Shown: one piece after another, positions 52,600-61,623 of the stretch
Position numbering within the stretch: the stretch's first letter is position 1
Layout of the letters: each line of letters begins with the position of its first letter
Source of the DNA: Siminovitchia sp047228825
GTDB taxonomy: Bacteria > Bacillota > Bacilli > Bacillales > Bacillaceae_C
Reading direction: 5' to 3'
Length of the DNA stretch: 64,000 nucleotides
Assembly: GCF_047228825.1 (NCBI RefSeq)
Contig: NZ_JBFEGN010000001.1
Location: 124,001-188,000 of the forward strand
Made by a program: the position numbers and the translations under genes
The notes under the pieces: model-generated
Database searches by the model: none
Seen by the model: only the letters and a program-made list of their open reading frames with translations
What the model was told of the DNA's origin: nothing

Positions 52600-54675
52600 T
52601 TACTCCTGGGGTTGTTCCTTATAGGTGCAATTGGAGCATTGCACCTGCTTTCCTTTTTTCATTTTTTTCTCTACGAGCAAACCATCACATTTAGGACAAG
52701 GTCTTTCAAGCGGTTTGTCCCAAGATAAGAAATCACATTCAGGATAGCGGTCACACCCATAAAATATTCTCTTTTTCTTGCTTTTTCGTTCTACAACACT
52801 GCCTTTGCCGCATTTCGGACATTGGACCCCGATATGTTTTACGATCGGTTTGGTGTTTCTGCAATCCGGAAAATTGCTGCAGGCCATAAACTTTCCAAAC
52901 CGGCCCATTTTAATCACCATCGGATTGCCGCATTTCTCGCAATCCTCGCCTGCGTATTCATCTTTGATTTCTACTTCCTTCATTTCTTCTTCTGCTTTTT
53001 TCAGGTTTATTTCAAAACCTTTGTAAAACTCGTCAATCAGTTTTACCCAGGCTATTTGCCCTTCTTCAATTTCATCCAGATTGGATTCCATTTTTGCCGT
53101 AAACTCGACGTCCAGAATTTCAGGGAAAAACTCCATCATCAGTTCGTGAATAATCTCCCCAAGCTCTGTCGGTACAAATCGGCGGTTGTCAAGTGCGACG
53201 TAACCGCGTTTTTGGATCGTGTCCAATGTCGGGGCGTACGTGGACGGCCTTCCGATGCCAAGCTCCTCAAGTGCTTTGACAAGCCTTGCTTCCGTGTAGC
53301 GTGGAGGCGGCTGCGTAAAGTGCTGTTTCGGGTCGAGTTTATCGGCTTTCACGTGCTCGCCTTCCGAAAAAGCCGGCAAAACATTTTCTTTTTCCTCATG
53401 CTGGTCATCAGTGCCTTCCACATAAACCTTCATGAAACCCGGAAATTTGATCTGGGAGCCGGTTGCACGAAATATGACTTCTCCATTTTTTAAGTCGACT
53501 GTCATCGTGTCCATGACAGCGGGAGCCATTTGGCTCGCTACAAACCTTTCCCAAATCAGTTTATACAATCTGAGCTGGTCCCGGCTCAAATAAGCCTTTA
53601 CCGAATTCGGTTCCCTCATTGTGCTCGTTGGCCTGATCGCTTCATGGGCATCCTGGGTCTTCCCCGCCTTTTTCTCCTTGCGTCCGCCGCTTCCTGTATA
53701 TTCCTGCCCGAAGCTGGCCGTAATATATTCCGCCGCTTCGTTTTTGGCTATATCCGAAATTCTCGTGGAATCGGTTCTCATGTACGTAATGAGCCCAACT
53801 GTGCCTTCCTTTCCCAAGTCAATTCCTTCATAAAGCTGCTGGGCCAGCATCATCGTCTTTTTGGCGCGGAAGTTCAGTTTTCTTGCAGCTTCCTGCTGGA
53901 GGGAGGAGGTTGTAAAAGGTTTTGCCGGATTTCGTCTTCTCTCTTTTTTGGTGACGGTGTCGACGACAAACTGGTTGCCCTTTATTTTTTCCAATACTTC
54001 TTTTACGTCTTGTTCGGACTCCAATTTCACTTTTTTTCCGCCTACACCGTAAAAAGCCGCCTGAAATGGATCCTTGCCTTTTTTAAAGCTGCCCTCAATG
54101 GACCAATATTCTTCCGGTGTGAAGTTTTTAATTTCATTTTCCCTGTCGATGATCAGTCTGACTGCCACCGATTGCACCCTTCCGGCGCTCAATCCCTTTT
54201 TTACTTTTTTCCAAAGAAGGGGGCTGATATTATATCCGACAAGTCTGTCCAAAACCCGTCTTGCCTGCTGTGCGTCCACAAGATCCATGTTGATGGGGCG
54301 CGGATGTTTAAATGACTCTTTAATGGCATCTTTTGTAATTTCATTAAAAATAACCCGGCAGTTGGAATGAATGTCGACATCCAGGCTGTGGGCGAGATGC
54401 CAGGCAATCGCTTCGCCCTCCCTGTCGGGGTCGGCCGCCAGGTAAACCTTTTTTGCCTTTTTCGCCGCATTTCTTAATTCTTTTAAAACGGGGCCTTTTC
54501 CCCTGATCGTAATATACTTTGGTTCGTAATTATGGTCAACGTCTACACCCATTTGGCTCTTTGGCAAATCACGGACATGCCCCATGGATGCTTTCACTTT
54601 GTATTTTTTTCCCAAATATCGTTCAATGGTTTTCGCCTTTGCAGGCGATTCCACAATAACCAAGTAATCGGACAT
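52600..54675 (-). CDS. topA: DNA topoisomerase I
   Basis: Type IA topoisomerase relaxing negative supercoils, 691 residues, the same as B. subtilis. Toprim domain with VESPAKAKTIERYLG and DPDREGE (82-88), active-site Tyr298 in GLITYMRTDSTR, and three C-terminal four-Cys zinc fingers (starting CEKCGNP, CPKCGKG and CPKCDGL). ATG at 54675 follows GGGGAGGATTTTTGT. It has its own strong promoter. Confidence 0.98.
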   Translation of the reverse strand: MSDYLVIVESPAKAKTIERYLGKKYKVKASMGHVRDLPKSQMGVDVDHNYEPKYITIRGKGPVLKELRNAAKKAKKVYLAADPDREGEAIAWHLAHSLDVDIHSNCRVIFNEITKDAIKESFKHPRPINMDLVDAQQARRVLDRLVGYNISPLLWKKVKKGLSAGRVQSVAVRLIIDRENEIKNFTPEEYWSIEGSFKKGKDPFQAAFYGVGGKKVKLESEQDVKEVLEKIKGNQFVVDTVTKKERRRNPAKPFTTSSLQQEAARKLNFRAKKTMMLAQQLYEGIDLGKEGTVGLITYMRTDSTRISDIAKNEAAEYITASFGQEYTGSGGRKEKKAGKTQDAHEAIRPTSTMREPNSVKAYLSRDQLRLYKLIWERFVASQMAPAVMDTMTVDLKNGEVIFRATGSQIKFPGFMKVYVEGTDDQHEEKENVLPAFSEGEHVKADKLDPKQHFTQPPPRYTEARLVKALEELGIGRPSTYAPTLDTIQKRGYVALDNRRFVPTELGEIIHELMMEFFPEILDVEFTAKMESNLDEIEEGQIAWVKLIDEFYKGFEINLKKAEEEMKEVEIKDEYAGEDCEKCGNPMVIKMGRFGKFMACSNFPDCRNTKPIVKHIGVQCPKCGKGSVVERKSKKKRIFYGCDRYPECDFLSWDKPLERPCPKCDGLLVEKKMKKGKQVQCSNCTYKEQPQE

Positions 54676-54718
54676 ACAAAAATCCTCCCCGGAGGTGTAG
54701 TAACTTAAATCAGAATAA

Positions 54719-54747
54719 ATCTTATACATGTATCATAGGTTTGTCAA
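54719..54747 (-). promoter_or_regulatory. topA promoter
   Basis: Consensus -35 TTGACA (54742-54747), 17-nt spacer, -10 TAAGAT (54719-54724), about 45 nt upstream of the topA start. The dprA terminator is just before it. Confidence 0.8.
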
Positions 54748-54750
54748 TGA

Positions 54751-54784
54751 AATAAATAGAACAGGCGGTAGGTGCAGCCTGTTC
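54751..54784 (-). terminator. Terminator after dprA
   Basis: 8-bp stem GAACAGGC/GCCTGTTC (54777-54784 with 54759-54766), loop of ten, then TATTTATTTC on the minus strand. Confidence 0.75.
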
Positions 54785-54850
54785 AAAGCTTCTGTTGATG
54801 AATCTATCCCACTTTTGGGAAAAATGCAAGTTTTATCTTTTGGCCAATGG

Positions 54851-55714
54851 TCAAAGGAGCAGTTCCTCCAAAATATCCTCCCCGGATGAAACAAGTTTGG
54901 CCCCCTGTTTAATCAGTCTGTTGGCCCCTTCTGACAAGGGATTGTCGATTGGCCCGGGAACTGCAAAAACTTCCCTGCCTTCCTCTAGAGCCAAATCGGC
55001 AGTGATCAAGGAACCGCTTTTTATTTTCGCTTGAATAATGACCGTTCCTTTGGCCAGACCGCTGATGATTCTGTTGCGCATCGGAAAAAACCATTTTTTC
55101 GGCTTCCAGATGGGAGGATATTCGGACAGAAGCAAATGATTTTTTTTCATTTCTTCTGCGAGAGCTTTGTTTTCGGGCGGGTAAAGATGATAAAAGCCGC
55201 CGCCCAACACCCCGATCGTTTTCCCCCCCATCATGATCGTCTGCCGATGGGCAATGCTGTCTGTTCCCTTTGCCAATCCGCTGATGATGGCAATTCCTTT
55301 TTCAAGGAGGGGAGGAAGCAGCAAAAGGATCGAGCGCCTGGCATAATCGTCTGCCTTCCGGGCTCCCACAACAGCCAATGAAGGCCTTTTCAAAAGAGTG
55401 ATATCTCCCATGGCAAACAGCACGAGCGGCGGATCATAAATTTCCTTAAGCTGTTCAGGATATTCCGGGTCACGGTAAGTTATCACGGCAATGTTTCCGG
55501 AATGGTATAAAGAAAGAAGTTTTTGCGTATCGATTGTGTAAAATAGCTCGGAAAATTGCTTCATGGAAGAATGGTTCAAACGGAGAGAAGATTGCAGTGC
55601 GGAGAAGGGAATGGAATAAAGCCGGGATAGATCAGGGTCTGAGGCCAGCAAATGTCTGATGGAATGGTTCGTCAATTGACAATGGATCAAATGCAATAAC
55701 CTTTCTTTAAAAAT
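54851..55714 (-). CDS. dprA: DNA processing protein DprA (Smf)
   Basis: Loads RecA on incoming single-stranded DNA during transformation; about 287 residues. N-terminal SAM-like helices (ERLLHLIHCQL), then the Rossmann-like DNA-binding domain with LAVVGARKADDYARRS, SGLAKGTDSIAHR and FPMRNRIISGLAKG. The start is uncertain: the best-placed codon is an ATT at 55714, 8 nt after AAAGGAG. An ATG at 55722 is one base out of frame and directly abuts that site. The frame is open to 55807, but that stretch contains the hairpin at 55735-55760. Confidence 0.88.
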   Translation of the reverse strand: MFKERLLHLIHCQLTNHSIRHLLASDPDLSRLYSIPFSALQSSLRLNHSSMKQFSELFYTIDTQKLLSLYHSGNIAVITYRDPEYPEQLKEIYDPPLVLFAMGDITLLKRPSLAVVGARKADDYARRSILLLLPPLLEKGIAIISGLAKGTDSIAHRQTIMMGGKTIGVLGGGFYHLYPPENKALAEEMKKNHLLLSEYPPIWKPKKWFFPMRNRIISGLAKGTVIIQAKIKSGSLITADLALEEGREVFAVPGPIDNPLSEGANRLIKQGAKLVSSGEDILEELLL

Positions 55715-55734
55715 AGTACCATCTCCTTTTATAA

Positions 55735-55760
55735 ACAGCCCCTCAAAAAGAGGGGCCTGT
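55735..55760 (-). terminator. Hairpin between sucD and dprA, probable terminator of sucD
   Basis: 7-bp GC stem GCCCCTC/GAGGGGC (55750-55756 with 55738-55744) with a five-T loop, followed by TGTTTATA. The T run is poor, so it may be partial or act on dprA translation, because it ends a few bases before the dprA Shine-Dalgarno. Confidence 0.55.
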
Positions 55761-55836
55761 CTGGGAATTTTTTTAAAATGAGTTGCACCCGCAGGCTGCG
55801 TTCCCATTTAGCATGGAAGTCATCCAAAACATTTGC

Positions 55837-56742
55837 TCAGGCATGTGTTTTGCATTTTTCGTATAACCCTTTTTCCTTCAGGACGCTGATCAATGTCTCA
55901 CCAATGACAGCAGGTGTTTCCGCCACTTTGATGCCGCATTCATTCATGACGCGGATTTTTTCATCAGCCGTTCCTTTCCCTCCGGAAATGATGGCGCCTG
56001 CATGTCCCATCCGTTTTCCAGGAGGTGCCGTACGGCCGCCAATGAATCCGACAACCGGCTTCGTCATGTTTTCTTTCACCCAGCGGGCTGCGTCTTCTTC
56101 AGCTGTTCCGCCGATTTCTCCAATCATGATGACCGCTTCCGTTTCGGGATCTTCATTGAATGCTTTCAAAACATCGATAAAATCGGTGCCATTTACCGGG
56201 TCTCCCCCGATTCCCACCGCGGTGGACTGGCCGACTCCGGCTTGCGAGAGCTGATGTACAGCTTCATATGTCAACGTCCCGGAGCGGGAGACGACGCCGA
56301 CATGGCCTTTTTTATGAATGTAGCCGGGCATAATGCCGATTTTGCATTCTTCCGGCGTAATGACGCCCGGGCAGTTCGGGCCAACAAGGCGTGTTTCCTT
56401 GCCTTCCATGTATCTTTTTACTTTCACCATGTCAAGAACCGGTATATGTTCTGTAATGCAGATAACCAAGTCAAGTTCTGCATCAACGGCCTCCAAAATG
56501 GCATCCGCTGCAAATGGAGCCGGGACATAGATCACTGACGCATTGGCGCCGGTGGCTTTGACGGCTTCTGCGACCGTGTTGAAGACCGGAACGCCTTCGA
56601 CCTCGGTACCGCCTTTTCCGGGAGTTACTCCCCCGACAATTTTTGTTCCATATTCAAGCATTTGTTTTGTATGAAATAGTGCAGTTGAACCTGTAATTCC
56701 CTGTACGATCACTTTTGTATCTTTATTTATATAAACACTCAT
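55837..56742 (-). CDS. sucD: Succinyl-CoA synthetase alpha subunit
   Basis: TCA-cycle enzyme subunit binding CoA and carrying the phosphohistidine, 301 residues. CoA-binding N domain (VQGITGSTALFHTKQML), GPNCPGVITPEECKIGIMPG, and active-site His247 in GHAGAII. ATG at 56742 after AAGGAAGG. Separated from sucC by 359 bp occupied by an intergenic repeat. Confidence 0.98.
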   Translation of the reverse strand: MSVYINKDTKVIVQGITGSTALFHTKQMLEYGTKIVGGVTPGKGGTEVEGVPVFNTVAEAVKATGANASVIYVPAPFAADAILEAVDAELDLVICITEHIPVLDMVKVKRYMEGKETRLVGPNCPGVITPEECKIGIMPGYIHKKGHVGVVSRSGTLTYEAVHQLSQAGVGQSTAVGIGGDPVNGTDFIDVLKAFNEDPETEAVIMIGEIGGTAEEDAARWVKENMTKPVVGFIGGRTAPPGKRMGHAGAIISGGKGTADEKIRVMNECGIKVAETPAVIGETLISVLKEKGLYEKCKTHA

Positions 56743-56810
56743 GATTTTTTAACCTTCCTTTCAGATTTATACAGCCGAAAAGAAAAACTAGTGATTTACA
56801 TTGTTTTTCA

Positions 56811-57098
56811 CGTCTAGCTTCAGCGCCTATCGACTAGCTGACTTCACGCCTCAAAGGGTGCTCCTGCGCCATAGCATATTCGATGAAGCTTTGTTCAGCT
56901 CGTCGCAAAGCTGCAGGATGCCAATTCAAAGAAGCTGCTTTCCTGCGATAAGTCAACATCGGCTCCGACGCACAGGATGTGCTAGTGCAGGCAAAGCGAC
57001 AGGACGTCGCTGCTTGAGCCTGCCTTCGTCGCCGTGTTTCCTTTATCTCGTCGAAGGCGCTCCAGTCTGTACGTCGATGACCAGGCGCTTACGCTTTT
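56811..57098. repeat. Interspersed intergenic repeat, copy 3, inside the sucC-sucD operon
   Basis: 288-bp element in the opposite orientation to copies 1 and 2. On the minus strand it starts with AAAAGCGTAAGCGCC (57098-57084), four bases after the sucC stop codon, and ends with GGCGCTGAAGCTAGACG. It contains one 58-bp core (56966-57023) and, nearer sucD, extra dyads such as AGCTTTG/CAAAGCT. It fills the 359-bp gap; no gene is supported here. Confidence 0.85.
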
Positions 57099-57101
57099 GT
57101 C

Positions 57102-58262
57102 TTAGCTGACAAGCTCTACAATCTTTTGGGCCCCGTCGGACATCGATTCTGCAGCGATAATATTGAGTCCCGATTCATTTAATATTTTTTTGCCCAAATC
57201 AACATTTGTACCTTCAAGCCTTACAACGAGAGGGACACTTAAACCGACTTGTTTTGCCGCTTCAACGACACCGGTTGCAATGACGTCGCATTTCATAATG
57301 CCTCCGAAAATGTTGACAAAAATGCCTTTTACATGCTCATCGGAGAGAATAATTTTAAATGCCTCTGTTACTTTTTCTGCAGTTGCGCCGCCCCCGACAT
57401 CCAGGAAGTTCGCGGGATCTCCGCCATAATATTTGATAATGTCCATTGTGGCCATCGCCAGGCCTGCTCCGTTGACCATGCAGCCGATGTTTCCGTCTAG
57501 GGAAATATAGCTCAGATCATATTTGGAAGCTTCAATCTCTTTTGAATCCTCTTCATCCAAATCGCGGTACTCCAAAATATCTTTGTGCCTAAACAAGGCA
57601 TTATCGTCAAAATTCAGCTTGGCATCAAGTGCAAGCACATTGCCGTCGCCTGTCACGACCAGCGGGTTGATTTCCGCAACGGAGCAATCATTATCAACAA
57701 ATGCATTGTAGAGGCTGATCATAAACTTGGCGGCTTTTCCGACAAGTTCTTTTGGAATGTTGATGTTGAATGCAATTCTTCTTGCCTGGTAGCCGGTCAA
57801 CCCAACAACCGGATCGACTACCTCTTTGAATATTTTTTCCGGGGTTTTGGCTGCCACTTCCTCGATTTCCGTTCCGCCTTCTTCGGATGCCATTAACACG
57901 ACACGGTCAGTGGCACGGTCTACAACCAGGCCGACATAATATTCCTTCTTAATATCGCAGCCTTCCTCAATCAATAACCGTTTTACCTCTTTTCCTTCCG
58001 GTCCGGTTTGATGAGTAACGAGGGTTTTTCCAAGTATTTCGTCAGCATATGTACGAACTTCATCCAGATTTTTCGCAACTTTAACACCACCGGCTTTACC
58101 GCGCCCTCCGGCATGGATTTGAGCTTTTACGACACATACTTCCGTACCCAGTTCTTTTGCTGCCACCACCGCTTCATCAACGGTAAATGCCACTTTGCCA
58201 TTCGGTACAGATACGCCGTATTTTCTCAGGATCTCTTTACCTTGATACTCATGGATATTCAT
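57102..58262 (-). CDS. sucC: Succinyl-CoA synthetase beta subunit
   Basis: ATP-grasp subunit of the TCA-cycle enzyme, 386 residues. Typical segments: MNIHEYQGKEILRKYGV, QIHAGGRGKAGGVKVA, NINIPKELVGKAAKF, and FLDVGGGATAEKVTEAFKII with VNIFGGIMKCDVIA. ATG at 58262 after GAGGGAGGACGG. Confidence 0.98.
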   Translation of the reverse strand: MNIHEYQGKEILRKYGVSVPNGKVAFTVDEAVVAAKELGTEVCVVKAQIHAGGRGKAGGVKVAKNLDEVRTYADEILGKTLVTHQTGPEGKEVKRLLIEEGCDIKKEYYVGLVVDRATDRVVLMASEEGGTEIEEVAAKTPEKIFKEVVDPVVGLTGYQARRIAFNINIPKELVGKAAKFMISLYNAFVDNDCSVAEINPLVVTGDGNVLALDAKLNFDDNALFRHKDILEYRDLDEEDSKEIEASKYDLSYISLDGNIGCMVNGAGLAMATMDIIKYYGGDPANFLDVGGGATAEKVTEAFKIILSDEHVKGIFVNIFGGIMKCDVIATGVVEAAKQVGLSVPLVVRLEGTNVDLGKKILNESGLNIIAAESMSDGAQKIVELVS

Positions 58263-58306
58263 TTTCCGTCCTCCCTCAGACTGTAAAAAAATAGATTACC
58301 GTGTTT

Positions 58307-58335
58307 ATTGTATTAAAATGGCGAATGGAAGTCCA
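58307..58335 (-). promoter_or_regulatory. Probable sucCD promoter
   Basis: TGGACT (58330-58335), 17 nt, TACAAT (58307-58312), in the 87-bp gap between ylqH and sucC. -10 good, -35 moderate (four of six). Confidence 0.5.
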
Positions 58336-58349
58336 CTTTTAAAGTCTTT

Positions 58350-58634
58350 TCATTTAAATGCTCCGGCTTTCTTGTCGATTTGATAAATGAAAGCCAAAAC
58401 CTCGGCAACCGCGCCGTATAATTCTTCGGGAATGGCGTCGTTTAAGTTGAGCTGCCCCAGCAGTTCCGCAAGGGTTGGGTCACTTACTACGGGGATAGTA
58501 TTTTCTTCTGCCTTTTCCAAAATTTGCTCGGCCACTTTCCCCGTTCCTTTTGCCAATACAATCGGCGGCCGGTCATTTGCGGCTTGCTTCAAGGCAATGG
58601 CTTTCTTCCGCTTTGGGTCCATTTTTTCATTCAT
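58350..58634 (-). CDS. ylqH: FlhB C-terminal-domain-like protein YlqH
   Basis: 94 residues, soluble, resembling only the cytoplasmic domain of FlhB/EscU proteins (LAELLGQLNLNDAIPEELYGAVAEVLAFIYQI). The autocleavage motif NPTH of FlhB is not present; the matching place reads SDPTLAELL. In B. subtilis the same gene follows ylqG and is not in the fla operon. Function unknown. Its ATG overlaps the ylqG stop (ATGA). Confidence 0.88.
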   Translation of the reverse strand: MNEKMDPKRKKAIALKQAANDRPPIVLAKGTGKVAEQILEKAEENTIPVVSDPTLAELLGQLNLNDAIPEELYGAVAEVLAFIYQIDKKAGAFK

Positions 58635-59887
58635 ATCCGAATATCAACCCCTGTGTAATGCTGTCCCCTAAAATTTGACAACGGTTTGGCTTCAGGATCT
58701 TCTTTTGGCGGCTGTTGAACATGCACCGACGATAATGTGTAATCCAACTTTCTTAATTCTTTTTTCAGGAAGGGCATGAGTGTTTGTGCCAGTGATTTTA
58801 TTTGCTTTGACCCATTAAAGAGTGTAACCGTGACAATCCGGTTTTGGATTTGCATGTCCACAACCGTTTCTTTTAAATGCTGCAGGTCAAGGTAAAATAA
58901 AATCCGGCAATAATCAGAATCTATTTTACCGTCCGGCTTCCGTTTTGCCGTCCACTGCATCGTTAATTCCGTGTATTGCTGAAAGAGCGTTAAAGGGATA
59001 GTGAAAACGATTTGCTGAACAGATGCGTTATTGGCTGAAAGCAACTGCTGTCCGTTCATCTTCAAAATAATTTGTTCCGCGTATTTGCGTGAAGCGTTTC
59101 CTGCTTCAGCAAGCCCGGCATATTGGGCAAGAAGGGGCTTTAAGGCCGACTCTGTCTCTTGCTTTCCATTAAACTCATAAAAGATGCCTGTTTGCTTCAC
59201 CGTTCTCATTAAATGGTGGAGGATGTCCCTGCCGATTGGTGTGTAGGGCTTTTCTTGATTACTGCCTTGTTGATGGAGCAGCTCCTCAAGGTGCTGAAGA
59301 ATTTGTTGAACGAGAGGGGCATTGTTTTGTTCCCGCCGGAGTGATTCATATAATGAGGACATTAAAACGGTGAAGGATGTTTTGTTCGCTGTCGCAAAGA
59401 GAGATTGAAACACGGAGTCAGTAAATGGCAAATTCCGTCTGCTCATGAAGTGAATGACATCCATGGCCAGGCCGTGATCATTGACTGTTTTCAGCCATCT
59501 CCCGGCAATCAGCAACTGCTCTTTCGTCAGCGGGACAGGATCCTTCATTAAAAGGCTTGAGAGCTCCTGCAGCCCCTTTTGATTTGGGAAAGGCGAAGGA
59601 TCAATCGATATGGAGCGGGGAGTGCCGAATGATTCCCTGGAAAGCAGTTTTAGAAAAAGTTCACCATGTTGAAATGCTGCCTGGAACCAATACCCCTTTC
59701 CGCTTTCCAACGGAATGTCCAGCTTGGCAATCAACCGGTTGGATCCAATTTGAATTTCCGCCAGCTCATTGGGGAAAAAGCGGAGCGCCCTTGCAAAGAC
59801 GACCTGGCCGTCACGCAGTACGAGCGGTTGGTCAGCCTGCATTTTTTCGCCAAAAAGCATCTGTCTTGAAATCGCATGCATATCCAA
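58631..59887 (-). CDS. ylqG: FliK-like protein YlqG (function unknown)
   Basis: About 418 residues. The N-terminal part (60-90 region) is a small beta-rich segment (LVLRDGQVVFARALRFFPNE); the C-terminal region (YTELTMQWTAKRKPDGKIDS, LQHLKETVVDMQIQNRIVTV) resembles the Flg_hook domain of FliK. The gene forms a pair with ylqH outside the fla operon, parallel to the FliK-FlhB partnership. The TTG at 59887 with GAAGGAC 9 nt upstream is an inferred start; ATG at 59881 is the alternative. Confidence 0.8.
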   Translation of the reverse strand: MDMHAISRQMLFGEKMQADQPLVLRDGQVVFARALRFFPNELAEIQIGSNRLIAKLDIPLESGKGYWFQAAFQHGELFLKLLSRESFGTPRSISIDPSPFPNQKGLQELSSLLMKDPVPLTKEQLLIAGRWLKTVNDHGLAMDVIHFMSRRNLPFTDSVFQSLFATANKTSFTVLMSSLYESLRREQNNAPLVQQILQHLEELLHQQGSNQEKPYTPIGRDILHHLMRTVKQTGIFYEFNGKQETESALKPLLAQYAGLAEAGNASRKYAEQIILKMNGQQLLSANNASVQQIVFTIPLTLFQQYTELTMQWTAKRKPDGKIDSDYCRILFYLDLQHLKETVVDMQIQNRIVTVTLFNGSKQIKSLAQTLMPFLKKELRKLDYTLSSVHVQQPPKEDPEAKPLSNFRGQHYTGVDIRI

Positions 59888-59903
59888 TATACCCACGTCC
59901 TTC

Positions 59904-60677
59904 TCACTGGCCGGCAAGCTCTTTTAACGGGCCAAAAGATTTTCGGTGAATCGGGCAAGGCCCATAAAGTTTCAATGCAGACAGGTGGCCTGCGGTCCCA
60001 TAGCCTTTATGGATTCGGAAACCATATTGGGGAAACTGCTCATCGTACTGATGCATAAGCCGGTCGCGGGCCACTTTGGCAACGATCGATGCAGCCGCTA
60101 TCGAAACACTTGCTGCGTCGCCTTTTACAATCGGTTTGCTAGAGAAAGGAACGTCAAGTTCCAGGGCATCGATCAATATAAAATCCGGCAGGGCGCTTAA
60201 TTCGTTAATGGCCGTTAGCATCGATTTTTTGACGGCATTATGTATATTCAATAGATCTATTTCCTGTGCCGAAACAATGCCGACCCCGACAGCGATTGCC
60301 TTTTCCATAATTTGTTCATTTATTGCAAGGCGTTTTTTTTCGGAAAGTTGTTTTGAATCATTTAATCCTTCTATAAAACAATCGGCAGGCAGTATGACAG
60401 CGGCTGAAACAACCGGCCCGGCCAACGGCCCGCGGCCCGCTTCATCGACGCCCGCGATGAGCTCATAGCCCATGGCCCTTGCTTCATTTTCAAAAATTGT
60501 CATTTCCCTGTATCTCTTTAACTCATCCAGTGCTTTTTGTTTATTGCGCCTCCAATTGGCAACAAGGGCTTGAACGCCTTTCCGGCTGTCGGCTGACAGC
60601 TTCTGAAAAAGCGGATCCTGCTCGTCCTTTATATTGGGAAGCAAATGTTTCACTTGTTCGATCGTCAACTTATTCAT
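59904..60677 (-). CDS. rnhB: Ribonuclease HII
   Basis: Removes RNA from RNA-DNA hybrids and ribonucleotides in DNA, 257 residues. Catalytic motif GVDEAGRGPLAGPVV with Asp78 and Glu79, then ILIDALELD and the C-terminal KGYGTAGHLSAL. The N-terminal 70 residues (TBP-like domain of the Bacillus type) are present. ATG at 60677 after AGAGGGACATTTG. Confidence 0.97.
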   Translation of the reverse strand: MNKLTIEQVKHLLPNIKDEQDPLFQKLSADSRKGVQALVANWRRNKQKALDELKRYREMTIFENEARAMGYELIAGVDEAGRGPLAGPVVSAAVILPADCFIEGLNDSKQLSEKKRLAINEQIMEKAIAVGVGIVSAQEIDLLNIHNAVKKSMLTAINELSALPDFILIDALELDVPFSSKPIVKGDAASVSIAAASIVAKVARDRLMHQYDEQFPQYGFRIHKGYGTAGHLSALKLYGPCPIHRKSFGPLKELAGQ

Positions 60678-60747
60678 CAAATGTCCCTCTTTATCTCTCT
60701 GTTATTTTTATCGGCCATATTTGGAAGTTATGTAGAGGCATAAAAAA

Positions 60748-61605
60748 TTAATCGGGCTGGTCATCCGGAAAATCGAACGTCAATGTGCCGAGTTTTTGTG
60801 TACGTACATCGATGACGACCGTTTCAGCCGTTTTGTCATAATCGATTTCCCCTCCTGACATGAAACATCCGCGAAGTTTTCCGATATGATCGAACAAATC
60901 AACCATTTCTTTCGGTACATCCTCCATTTGATACCTTTCCTGCAAACGTTCCGGATAACGGCTTTTCAGGAAGCCGAGAGCATAGACGGCGATATCTTGC
61001 ATATTTAATAAGGAATCTTTAATGGCTCCCGTCAATGCGAGCTTGTATCCAATGTCCTTGTCTTCAAACTTCGGCCACAATATTCCCGGTGTATCGAGCA
61101 GTTCCAGTTCTTTGCCGACCTTGATCCATGCTTGTCCGCGCGTAACCCCCGGCGTATTGGCGGTTTTGGCGATATTGCGTTTTGCAAGCCGATTGATCAG
61201 CGTTGATTTCCCGACATTCGGTATGCCGATAATCATGGCCCGTATGGCTCTTGGTTTTAACCCTTTTCTTTCACGCCGTTCGCGCTGCTCCTTGAGGAGT
61301 TCCTCTGATGCTTTTATGATTTCTTTTAAGCCCTTCCCTTCCCGGGAGTTGATTGCAAGGGCTCTATGGCCCTTTTCGGTGTAATACTGTATCCATTGCT
61401 TTGTATATTCGGGATCTGCCATATCAGCCTTATTCAAAAGAACGAGGCGTTTTTTTTGCTGAATGATTTCATCAAGCATGGGGTTTGCGGATGAGGTGGG
61501 GATCCGGGCGTCAACAAGTTCAAACACAATGTCTACGACTTTCAATTTTTCTGTCACTTCCCGGCGAGCTTTTGCCATATGGCCGGGAAACCATTGAATT
61601 GCCAT
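60748..61605 (-). CDS. rbgA: Ribosome biogenesis GTPase RbgA (YlqF)
   Basis: Circularly permuted GTPase needed for late 50S assembly, 285 residues. Order G4 (NKAD, 58-61) then G1 (GIPNVGKS, 127-134) and G3 (DTPGILWP). The N-terminal MAIQWFPGHMAKARR with the catalytic His is characteristic. ATG at 61605 follows GGAGGAACATTG. Confidence 0.97.
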   Translation of the reverse strand: MAIQWFPGHMAKARREVTEKLKVVDIVFELVDARIPTSSANPMLDEIIQQKKRLVLLNKADMADPEYTKQWIQYYTEKGHRALAINSREGKGLKEIIKASEELLKEQRERRERKGLKPRAIRAMIIGIPNVGKSTLINRLAKRNIAKTANTPGVTRGQAWIKVGKELELLDTPGILWPKFEDKDIGYKLALTGAIKDSLLNMQDIAVYALGFLKSRYPERLQERYQMEDVPKEMVDLFDHIGKLRGCFMSGGEIDYDKTAETVVIDVRTQKLGTLTFDFPDDQPD

Positions 61606-61623
61606 CAATGTTCCTCCATTCAA

